Both the position numbers and the translations under genes were made by a program. From Trogon surrucura (taxonomy: Eukaryota > Chordata > Aves > Trogoniformes > Trogonidae), in contig CM036658.1 in assembly GCA_020746105.1 (NCBI GenBank), positions 16,848,689-16,912,688 of the forward strand: a stretch of 64,000 nt of DNA, read 5' to 3'. Of this stretch, positions 1 to 11,000 are shown in pieces. The notes under the pieces were generated by a model. The model was given only the letters and a program-made list of their open reading frames with translations, was not told where the DNA came from and ran no database searches. Each line of letters opens with the position of its first letter. Positions within the stretch are counted from its first letter, which is position 1.

Positions 1-1030
1 TCTTACCAAGGCATAAATTACTTTTGGGCCAAATTCCTCAGGTCTAGTACACCTGATCTAGCCAATGGATGATGTATGTATGATGATATAAAGCTTTATG
101 AAATTAGGACATTTTTTTTTACAGGTTATTGTCAAAAAGCTTTTCCAAATGGTGACTGGGACAGCACAGTTAACATGGTCAGCACAGAAAATAGTGCCTA
201 ACAATGATAAGTAAATCTCCAGAAAAAGCCAAATATTCAGTTTCTGTTGACACCAGTTGCCTTTTAAAAATCCAACCAAAGGTCTCAGGGTGGTTCATGT
301 ATTACACTTTTACCCAAGGTCCTTCACTATCCTACCCTGTCTTCACCTAAGAGCCACTAGAAACACAAAGGGAAAATCTTTCTTTTTTTTTAAACGGGTT
401 TTGATTCTTGACTTCTTAGGACTATAATGCAATATTAGCCTGGTGAATATTGGTGATTTTTCCTGTCAGATATTACATTTAAAGACAGTTTGAATGAAAC
501 AGATTATGAAAGTATCTCTGTGATCTAAGAGGAATATGAGAAGTATGGTCAAACCATGATATCCTCAAATGACAAAAAATTAAAAACTTGAATTATCTCA
601 AGTGATTACAAACAACACAGAAATGCAAGACTAAAATCAGAAAATCTAACATATTAGCTGAGAGATAAACAAAGCACATGAGGAAATAATTCTGTAAATG
701 CATAAGGGATGTAAGAATGGCATTGATGCACTGCTTACCTTTTGAGATGTGATGATGAGAGTGCCAGAATGTTTAATTCTGTTTATAATTTTATAAACTA
801 CAAACTGTTCCTTAAAAAGATCACTTACAGACAGTGTTAGTTCAGGGAAATACAACCTGATACGGTAGTTAAAAAAATAAGATATTTATAGATCTGCAGG
901 AGACAACTATAGTACATAACAAAGTTGGATGAAGCAATTTCAGACAGAACCTTCCCAGAATTCATAAAGAGCAGATGAAACCTGAGAAATAAAAACCAAG
1001 ACAACCTCTTTGTGAAAATGGAAAGAGGAG
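1..1030. other. Non-coding flank, no gene seen
   Basis: AT-rich sequence with frequent stops in all frames and short homopolymer runs. I see no exon, RNA gene or recognisable transposon. It ends at the AAGGG array. Confidence 0.5.
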
Positions 1031-1185
1031 AGGGAAGGGAAGGGAAGGGAAGGGAAGGGAAGGGAAGGGAAGGGAAGGGAAGGGAAGGGAAGGGAAGGGA
1101 AGGGAAGGGAAGGGAAGGGAAGGGAAGGGAAGGGAAGGGAAGGGAAGGGAAGGGAAGGGAAGGGAAGGGAAGGGAAGGGAAGGGA
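1031..1185 (+). repeat. (AAGGG)n pentanucleotide microsatellite, 31 copies
   Basis: The unit AGGGA (a permutation of AAGGG) repeats without interruption for 155 bp, which is exactly 31 units. It is flanked by purine-rich sequence on the left and by GATAGTGAGAAG on the right. Because the period is not a multiple of three and the unit contains no stop, open frames run through it on both strands (about 962-1216); these are artefacts. The G-rich strand has regular GGG runs spaced by AA, which is compatible with G-quadruplex or triplex formation. Confidence 0.98.
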
Positions 1186-3224
1186 GATAGTGAGAAGTAG
1201 TAAGGGTTTTCACCAACCTGAAAAGCTGTTGCTAAGAAGAAGGGAATAAGTTATTTCTTATGGTTAGAGTTGGACCTACTCAGGACTGCATTTTCCCTCA
1301 CTGACAGTTTTTAAGAACAACTAACAAGAAGTAGATGATCTGGACTATTGTTGTGAGTTAACCCCAGTAGGCCCCACACAGGCCCTTGCTCACATCTCAC
1401 CAGGGGAAGAGAATCAGAAGGGCAAAAGAGAGAAGCTCGTGGTTTGAGATAAGTATAGTTTCCAGTTTAATGGATAAAACAAAGGAAGATAAGGAATTCA
1501 TTCCCTGCTTCCCACCAGCAGTCAGATGTTCAGCCATTTCCAGCACGGCAGGCCTTCATCATGCATAGCGTTTACTTGGGAAGACAAACACTGTCACCCC
1601 CTTTCTCCTCCTTTTGTTCGGTTTTTATTGTTGAGCATGTCATATGTCATGAGATATCCCCCTGGAAAGCTGGGGTCAGCTGTCCTAGCTGTGTCCCCTC
1701 CCAATTCCTTGTCCACCCCCAGCCTACTTCACTGGGGGTGACAGTGTGAGAAACAGAAAAAGCCTTAACTTTGTACACACTGTTCAGCAACAGCCAAAAC
1801 CGTGTGTTGTCCATACTGTTTTGGTCACAATTCCGAAACAGCACCATACAAGCTTCTCTGAGAAAAAATTAACACCATCCTAGCAAAACAGTGGCACAAT
1901 TAGGTGTAGAGGACAGGACTAGATGACCCATAGGCATTCTGGAAAACTCAACTCAAGATTTGGGCGTAGTAGGTGTTTACATTAGGAAGATCTGAGGACA
2001 GAACTGTAAAACTTAAATAGTTTATTAACGGCTCAGCATATTTCTCCACGCCTTTGCATATTGCCTTGCACGGGTTCTATTATGCTGAATTCTGTTTACA
2101 GATGCACATAATAAACTACTACTTTTTATATGCTCTTTTTATTTTTAAGTAAAATTTAGGAGTTGGTATATTTAAAACACAAGCCTGGATGTCAGTCATC
2201 TCAAGAAATATCCCTAAGTTGTCCAGGATTTTCCCAAAAGCCCAAGCTTAGTGACATCCCTCATGCACAGTTTTCCATTTTTACCTCACTGAGAAGTTTA
2301 CAGAATACGTGATTTTTTCAGTCTCTTTTTATATGTGTTTACATGTGTACAGGGTACTCATATATATATTATATGCTGTGGGCTTTTCTTAGCAAGAAAA
2401 TGTCAAAGTGAATCTGCAGTTAAAATGGAAAGTGCTGAGATTTCTAATGGATCAATATATGCAATATGTGGTTCTACAGGCTGGCACTGGTCTTTGAGAA
2501 AGGTCTGCCACTTGGGAAATTGAGTTTCATACTTTTAGTAGATGATACCAAAGTGTCATCAATGAAGAGCTGTTGATACTATATTTAACTTTCATACATA
2601 GTGAGCTTTTTGGTGTACTCTTGGTAAGTTTTTGAAGTCTTTCCCTACAAACCTACACAATGTTTCTTTCGTGCCTGAGAGAGGTATCTTGTAATCCATC
2701 CTTTGTACTACATGATGCTTTTGTCTAAATTAAACAGAAAACACCTGCTAGAAGAGGAATCTGAGTTTCTTTTCACCTTCCCGTGTACCAAAAATATGGG
2801 CATAATTTTTCTATCTAAAAGTTATGATCTTGCATAATTTGAAAATAGTTGTCAATTTCAATAGGTGTGGAATAGGATACATGGCTAGTATATCCCACAT
2901 AGATGGTATATGGTGTTTACAAAAGAGGCAGCACTGATTGTCTTGTTGGCCTTTACTATAACCTTTCAAGGTTGAGGTATTCCTGCCATTCGTATACATA
3001 ACATATTTTCATTCTGAATACCTACCTTTTAAGGGGTTATATGCACAATTTCTTTGTCTATACTTTCTTAGAAATCTACAACTTAATTTATTAACCCTCT
3101 CTTTAAGCTTGTGTTTCTAACTGCATGTGAAATTACACCTGGAAACATAGATTATTATTATTTGCTTTTATGGAGAACTTGATTTAATTTCAAAAATGCA
3201 TGAATTAGTTGCAAAGCTTCATTG
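1186..3224. other. Non-coding, no gene seen
   Basis: Ordinary AT-rich DNA. Frames up to about 70 codons occur at 1386-1850 on both strands but show no domain, codon bias or paired splice sites that would support a gene. Confidence 0.45.
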
Positions 3225-3375
3225 CAAAGACTACACATGCCTCAAAGCGTTGTAGTACACTGCGCTCAGAAATTCTTTGTGAAATAGATTTATTATTATC
3301 CCCAGTTTGCAGGTTAGGAACTGAGACTGAGAAAGAGGGAAGGTGACTTTCTCCAAATCATGTGGGATTTGCCCT
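3225..3375 (-). mobile_element. MIR-like (CORE-SINE) fossil
   Basis: On the plus strand the segment reads TTATTATTATCCCCAG, then a diverged 'gaggaactgagactgag' core and AGGTGACTTTCTCCAAATCA. This is the order expected for the reverse complement of the MIR core (TATTATCCCCATTTT, GGAAACTGAGGC, AAGTGACTTGCCCAAGG). Upstream CTCAAAGCGTTGTAGTACA fits the 3' part. Amniote MIR copies are old and rare in birds. Boundaries are approximate. Confidence 0.55.
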
Positions 3376-6010
3376 TCCCTGGGATAGATCAGTGAAATGC
3401 TGTCAAGCCTTTGGGGTCCTCAAATACTAGGTGCTGACAAGGACAACAAAATAATAGTCATAATTACCATATAACACATTTTTTTTTGTAACTATTGTTA
3501 CTTTAGCTTCACCTCTGTTAAGACAAAGTCTTCTATTATCATCACCGAGGGGCTGTGTTAAAATCAGATAGCACAGGAGCCACTTATCATTAGGTGACAA
3601 TGGTTATTGTACTCCAAGGTTATTTTCACCGGGATCAGTATTATTCTAGAAATGGGATATTTTTTTTTTAATTTCCCCAAGCATAACTTTCTTCTTTATG
3701 CAGGCATTAGTGCAGTTACCACACATTCATGTCCACCCCAGCCATTCCCTCAGATCTAGACTTCAGGAAGTTCAAATCCAAATAGTTTTCAAATCCAAGC
3801 TGCCACTTTGATTTCATCACATCAAACCCTTGTTGAGATCAAACCTTTGAAATGAGAAAAGATTTTTAATCCAGTTACCCCAGATGGGATACAACTCTCC
3901 AGGTCCTGAGAGCTGCAGGATTAGGAATTCTCAAACTCCCCTCACCCACCCGTGCACACTCATGCAGGCACAACCAAACTGCCCAACTTTACATGCTTTG
4001 CTCACAAACAGGCTCCAAATAAGCCGGTGCCTAAGAACTGGGAAACACCTTTCTCCTTTCCTCTTTGTGATGTAAAGGAACATCCACATACCCAGCACGG
4101 TCGGTAATGCCCTTATTTTGCACATCCAATTCTTCTTATTCAGTAAAATGATTGCAAGAACTGGGTGAAATTCATAGTCACTGTAAAAGATGCAATTCAC
4201 TGTCTTCCTGTCACATTATTTGCAAATGGATGAAGTGAGATTTCTGTTTCATTTTCATAATACAATGCTTAGTCTTGGATTCAGTCTTCAGACAACTTTC
4301 TCTTTGGGGTAAATGTGAAAGACCATGGATAATTTGCCATGCATGAAAGCTGAAATTAAGAATTCAATTATCCTGTTTATATTTTTCGGAATCAGAAATT
4401 GTCTATTATACTCTGAGATTCAGATTACATGGTAGGGTAATTTGTGGAGATAAAAATGATATGTCAGAGCAATAAGGCTGGATAATCCATTCTTATAATG
4501 ATAAGAATTCACGTGCATTGGTGATGTTTAGTAATACTCTAATATTCTCATCATTTTGATGACATCATACTCAAACTATATTGAAAAAGTATGTATGTAC
4601 TGACACTAAATGAGTTGGTATGTTGTTCTGTGACCCATGAAATGGGATCAAGAAATTAGTCATGAGCAGAAAGGCAGAATATGATGGGTAGAAGCATCAG
4701 TGAGAAAACATAAAGCCTTGTTTAGTTTATGGCAATTACAGATGGCATTTCTCCAAAGTATCAAGTGTGCGTGCCTCTGTGTATTTATGTGCTTGTGTGT
4801 ATGCATGTATGTATTTATACACACAGGCACATGGGATTTATACATTATTGCTTTTAAATTTATTTCTGATTTTTTGATACTAGATGTCTTGATCTTTACA
4901 GGATGAGCAGCCAAAGGCAGTGGTTGTTTATGTTTTCACAAATGTTGAGTGACTTAATATAGTTTCCATTTCATGAACAGCAGCATAAGGATGGAGGAAT
5001 AAGGAAAATCAGGCAGTGAAAAAGAAGAAATTTTGTCAGATATTTTTCGAAGGGAATAGTAATGAAGGAAACAAATGCCTTCAAAAACAACAAAGAAATA
5101 AAGCAATATCCGTAAACCTCTGGTTTATGCGACATTTTTTTCTTTTCCTTTTTTTTTTTTCTGAATGAAAGTAAAGCAGTTAAGCTTTCGTCACAATGAG
5201 CAGCAGCCCAGAAGTAGACAGACAGCCTCCTCTGTGTGGGGAAGATTTATAGGGACCCCTCCCGGGTCCTTTGCAAGTCCAATTCATGGGCTCCCCTGAC
5301 CAAGGCTCAGAGCTGTCGCTCCAAAGAGGGAAGAAGGGAAGGCTTGTCTTTTTACCTTTTTTTTTTTTTAAAAAAAAAACAAAAAATCACCATTTGTTAT
5401 TAGAACACAGGCTTCCAAATGACGAAGGAGAGAAAAGGTTGAGGGAAAGATATTTCTCCCCTCTCCCTTGTGTGGTCCCACGTATTCAAAGCAGGGGCCT
5501 GTCTAGTTTTACTGAGAAGGAGGAATGAGCTGATTTAACATGGATTGCAGCACTGCTGAGAGAGGGGGAGAGCAACTTCCAATCAAAGTGTGAGCTGTTT
5601 TAGTGTCCGTGTGTGTGGACGTACAAGCAAGAGCAATGGCCGGTCTCTAGGCACCTTCTTTCTAAGAGTCCAAGGGCAGATAATTGATGTGACAGACAAT
5701 TCTCCTTAACCCCCTTCCAACAAAACAGCTCTTGGGCAGCTCACAGCTCTCCTCACTCAATAAAGGCCTGAACTTATCGCAAAAACACATAGGAGAGATT
5801 TACTTGTTGTGAATAGCAGCAACACAAATAGGAATAGCAACCAGCTCTCCTCCCATGATGGTGTGTACTAAGTGACTGAGGTATGCGAGAAAACACATGC
5901 AGTGGTAAAGCTGTGGGATGAATTGGTTCCAAATGTCATTGTCTCTGCTACTACCCAAGAAGAATTATTGTAGTGCTGTGAAAGTTGCTCTTATTTAACA
6001 CCTATATATC
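3376..6010. other. Non-coding, low-complexity patches only
   Basis: No gene is seen. Contains a degenerate TG/CA-rich patch (about 4765-4830) and a T-run followed by an A-run near 5357-5390 that could fold back. The stretch about 5640-5840 has a less repetitive, motif-rich texture and may be a conserved non-coding element, but that cannot be tested from one sequence. Confidence 0.4.
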
Positions 6011-6086
6011 ACCTATGTAGCAGATAAATTGCAAATCCCTTGTTCACCACCTATGTAGCAGATAAATTGCAAATCCCTTGTTCACC
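6011..6086 (+). repeat. Perfect 2 x 38 bp tandem duplication
   Basis: Bases 6011-6048 (starting ACCTATGTAGCAGATAAATT) are repeated exactly at 6049-6086. Identity is complete, so the duplication is recent or an assembly artefact. Confidence 0.97.
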
Positions 6087-7399
6087 ATTCCCACTAATGG
6101 TATCATCCAGATTCAATTCTCAAATCATTTGTGACAAATGCAAATGGAAAGTACATAAGGAGTCACATGGCTGCTAAAACTTCTTGGGCAATGTTTCCTG
6201 ACCCAGAGCCCTTTGGCTAAAAGTCGCCTCTTCTCATGAACTCATGCAAGCAACCGCTCAAGAATAATGACAAAAAATTCATTTTGTCCCAGGTCTGGAC
6301 ACTTTCTGGTGGGCTGCTGAAGTTTGGCTGACACTGTGTTGGCAAATGTCCTTAACCTGTCTTGTGTTTGCATTACAAGCCCATCTCTTATTTTGGGAAT
6401 ACAAGGCAACATACAGAAGATCTTGTCCTGCAGTGTTAATGCTGTTGTTAAAATAATTAAAAAAAATTTCTTGCTTCTAGCGTGTTGAGTGATCTGCAGG
6501 TTGTGAACAGCAGATTGTACCTAGGAACAACTGAGGAAGGAAAGGAGGATTTGCTAAGCCCTATTAACAAATTAATTCCAATGTAGAATACTTTAATACC
6601 TAATCAAGCATTCATAAACTAGACATGGCAGAATATGCAGGTAGTCAGACTTCATCCTCTACTATCAGTAACACAGAAGCAGTAGAACGGATAAAGAGCT
6701 TAATAAAAGTGTGCCCGCACTGGTGAGCCCTGGCACAAATATTCCCATTGAAATCATTGTCTTGAGCTAGAATAGAAAGCTAATTGCAAAGTGCGCAAGT
6801 CTAAAGCCAGAAACTTTCAGATAAATTACTGCATATGGTGTCATGCAAGCACTTCAGGTGCATGATATTGTTTATATGTAAAGTGTTTCTATGTATCCAT
6901 TAGAATAAGCTCAAACTGGAAGAGATAAACTACCCAACATATTGGCTTTGTATCAAAATGAATATTTCTACTCAAAGTCTTTAATAATTTACTAATTTTC
7001 CAATATAAATATTTACCAAACAGCTCTAGCTTGAGTGAAGGGGCATAGGGGTAATCTCCTCTCCATAACTCAGTATCTTGATGTGTTAAAAATATTCTGT
7101 AGGACAATAATTTATAACAGGTAGCCCTCTGCAGTCTGTGGTTATGGGCATCTCTCCCTTAAAGAAACCAGACCATCAAGCCCCAGATCAATATATCTAA
7201 ATTACTCTTTGGAGACTGAAGTTTTTTATGATCATAAAAATGAAGAGCAGATTGGAAACGATTGACTCAGAATACCTGTAGGTAAGTTTGCAATTCTTTT
7301 CTCTCCTTTTTATTTCCTCATCTCTTCCATCCATTCAGACATCTTCACTCTGTCAGACTAAATACTAATGTGATTAATTTCTCATGCTGCAGCAAGTTC
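6087..7399. other. Non-coding, no gene seen
   Basis: AT-rich sequence without recognisable genes or repeats. The largest frames are about 70 codons and look random. Confidence 0.4.
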
Positions 7400-8080
7400 T
7401 TTGCTCTCTCCTCCTTTGCAGAGTGCAGATAGGGAACTAGAAGAATAGCAGGGGCCGGGGGTAGGAGTGGCGGGGAGGGGGGCAGCTTGTGTTGCTATTG
7501 CTTTTGCTGCAAGAAGCTGAGTTGGTGCATGGATGTTCTTGCGTGTGTGCCAATGCATGAGGCCCTGACTCGTGGGAGAAAGGCATCTCTGAGCACATAA
7601 GCCTCCTGGGCACAGTGCTGCTGGATGGTGCATGAGCCACAGAGCAGAGGGGTGGTCAAGCACAGACCCTCTGGGATGCGGAGGAGAGGGGTGTAGCAGG
7701 TGTCTGGAGGTGCTGGGAAGGCAGCAGTAGGTGCTTGCGTGTGAGTAAGCAGGGAGGGCTGCCTCTGCCACCGGGCCCTGGGGAGAGGAGGAGGAACAAA
7801 AGCCTCCATTTTGACGGCTCTTCTTCACCCATCAGCTCCATTTACTCAGTCTCAATAGCTGGGGCTCAACAGCAGCCGTGGCAGCAGCTCCTGCCGGGCT
7901 CCCACCTCCTCCTCGGATGCGCACTTCCCAGCAGAAAGGAGAATGAAGAAGGGGACAGGGAGAGAGAAAGAAAGAGGGAGAGTGAAGGGGGAGGGTAGGG
8001 AAAGAAAAGGGAAAAAAACCTTGCTGACACGGGGCATAACTTAATTTTCACGGTGCCGGGACAGCTGTATCGTGTAATCT
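7400..8080. promoter_or_regulatory. GC/CpG-richer block with homopurine tract; possible regulatory element
   Basis: This segment is clearly more GC-rich than its surroundings and contains over a dozen CpGs (e.g. around 7735-7745, 7815, 7875-7925, 8028-8070), which is unusual for this AT-rich window. It ends in an 85 bp nearly pure purine tract (7932-8017). A 148-codon minus-strand frame (7382-7828) is open but low-complexity and matches no family I know; long frames are expected by chance in GC-rich DNA. An unannotated promoter, lncRNA first exon or enhancer are all possible. This is weak inference. Confidence 0.25.
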
Positions 8081-11000
8081 GCCATGGCATGCCATTAAAA
8101 CTTCAATGCCTTTACTGACCCAGAAGGGAAACTCAGACCGTGGAGAGCCTTTTGAAAAGAAGTGGTGATCTTTCACGATTTATGAGCTTGTCTTAAAGAA
8201 ACAGACTCCACTCACTTTAAATTAATCACCCTTTTCAGGGTACATTGAAATCTGGGGTCTCTCAGCTGAAGACTGTGGAGACCTGGTACCTTATGAATGC
8301 CTGCCCTGTCTTTATTATTATTTTTATTTCATTTTATTTTTATGCTCACCAAAAATGGATTGGCTTTCAGGGGAACTGTATCTTGCAAATTGAGGTGCAA
8401 AATCCAATTACACCAATTCAGTGAAAGTCTGAATGGGGTAGCTGTGGCACTTACACATTCTTGTCCCCGCATACATTGTGCAAAGGGGAAAAGAACCTGA
8501 GAAATATGAGGAGCTAAGGACTGAAACACTAATGAAATGTGAGACATCCTCTATGATTCACCAGCTAAAAGTAAAATAGCAGTGAGTCTCCCTGCTTCCA
8601 TTCTTCACACGGTCCAGGGAACAAAGAGCTATAAACTCATAAAACCTAAACAATTCTGAAATCATAAAAAAACCCTAGCCCTGTGTGTTACAAGAATGTG
8701 TAGATAAAACACTTCCTTACTACGTTCCCAGAAAAACTGGTGCCATTTACAAGAAGAACCCCTCAGTTTTGGATTCACAGAGGATGTAAATCAGCATCTT
8801 TCCATTGTTTGCCATTAATATAGTATATGATTTACTCCAGCTGTTTGTCTGGACTCCTCTCTCAAGCACTTGCTTTCCTTGGCCAGCAGGATTTCTTAAT
8901 GGGCATGTTGTTAATGAAAAGATAGTAAGTGACCCAGCAATATGAAGGTTCAAAGAAATGTAATAGTGATTTTCACATCACTAAAACTTTCCATATCTAG
9001 CAGCAGCAACATGTGTTTTGTTCCTTTGATGAACTAAATATTGAGTAACTTAAACCAAAGGAAAACTTTATGAAGTCACAGGCAGTGGTGTAAATGAAGT
9101 CATAGATGGAAATAAGATCTGAAATCAGGGTGAAACTTGTATATGGAACCTGAACATTTGAATTAATTAAGCAACCACCTGGCTTAGAAGACTGAACCCA
9201 TGAACCACTTAAGTGCCATTCACTTTGCTTTTGTTAGAAGTCTGATTTCTGACAATCTTTTGAATTGTTACTTATGATAAATACCAGAAGTGACTACTCA
9301 AAGCAAAAATTGCTCCTTTTATTCATACATTTTAGGGTTTAGAAGTTTTACCTCTTTCTCTGGAGCCTCTACCAGCCAGCAGTAGGGTGTGCAATCTCCT
9401 TTACATATCCAACTGTTCTTTAGACACAGCTCTAAATAACTGTGCATGGATATACATCTCACCTATACATACCTAGATGTGCATGCCCATATTTTTTTGA
9501 CAAAGTTTATATAAGGCAGGTTTGTTTGCTTGTCTTATCTGTCTCCGTATGTACACTTTGACATGGCTCTTCAGTGGCTCTGATATGCATTTCTACTAGT
9601 TGAGCTGTTAGGTTTTTAAATTTTTCAAAATGCCAACTGCTGCTCATGCAGTTTCTGTGAGGCAGATGTACTACACGTGGAATAGAAGCTGATGACACAT
9701 CTTTGTTTTGTAGATGGTCTATTATTTTTGGAACTATTTTCCATCAGCTTGTTAGAATAATGGCACTTGACAGTCACGTTTCTAAACGTACGTATTTCAT
9801 TACGAGCAGTTGACACTCTTACTCCCTGGACTGTGGCCCACTGTGAGATATTATAATGGCAAATATATCAATTCTAGAAAAAAAAAATGGTATGTGTGTT
9901 TACTTAGTATAAAACATTTTGGCGGATCTATCTCAGGGAAGTAAGCTTAACGGTACTGAAAAAAAATCTATTTTTCCCATCTGTAGATGAAAGGTACATC
10001 AGAATCTTCAAATTTTTATGTCCCTCCTGATTGTTTTGTTTGATAGTTTATACTTCTCATGCACACAGAGCTTAATAACATCACAGGAACATTATTCACC
10101 TGAGTCCTGTAGAAAGCGAATTGAATTGCTGGATTTTTTTGATCCCTGCATTGTAATCGATATTTGTACCTTTTAAAAAACCCCAGGCTACTTCAAGACC
10201 ACTACGGGGATGCATTTATATAAAACAGCACTTAGTAGCGTTCTCACGAACGCTGGTAACTGAAGGAGAGAATATGCAATCATTTCACCAAGGTCTAGTC
10301 CTGCAGTCAGTCCAGCACTGACATTCCACTTTTCACCCAAGTGTAGACATATACGTAATGTAATTCTGTTCCTGTACTTGACCTGGTGTTTCTCTCGATA
10401 CAGATACACATCTTTTCCCATTCACTGCAACAAAAGTGAAGATTTGGCCAATAAATGCAGATAACCATCCACTAACAGCCATTAAATCTGGCTAAGTCAC
10501 TGTTGTTTTCCTGTCCACCAAAGCTGGGAGAATGTGCATATCTGCAGACAGTACTGTACTTATTCATACCTGATCAGTGATGTGAAGAGTTTTCAGAGTT
10601 GTTCAGTATTTTGGAGACCTAAACTCTATTAAGTAGAAAGTGAATGAGTTTATGCAGTTAATTACGGCTGTATTTTTGGAACATGTCAACAGAGTCTACT
10701 CTGTGTCTTCTGATGCCTTCATTTATTTATCCCCCACAGCCTGAGCTGTCAATTTTCAGTGGTTCTGGACTGCTGGCAACCACGCTCTGAGCTGGTAAGG
10801 GAAAACTTTACTGGATCTTCAGATGGCCGGGTTAGCTAATGCTATGGTGGGCCCTGTTGCAGCGGGCAGGATGACACACTCTTGTCATTTTGCCTTGTGG
10901 CATTCCCTTTTTTTTCAGGAGGACTAGTCAGCTGAAGAAAACTGTGTTCTTTTAGAGCAAAGTCGTAGCTAGCATTCCTTGGCCTGATAAGACTTCAGAT

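Noticed and set aside
962..1216. Repetitive proteins on both strands through the pentamer array
   Set aside because: The AAGGG unit has no stops in any frame; the frames are a by-product of the microsatellite.
7382..7828. 148-codon minus-strand frame
   Set aside because: Low-complexity Ser/Pro/Ala/His composition in GC-rich DNA with other open frames overlapping; no homology recognised.
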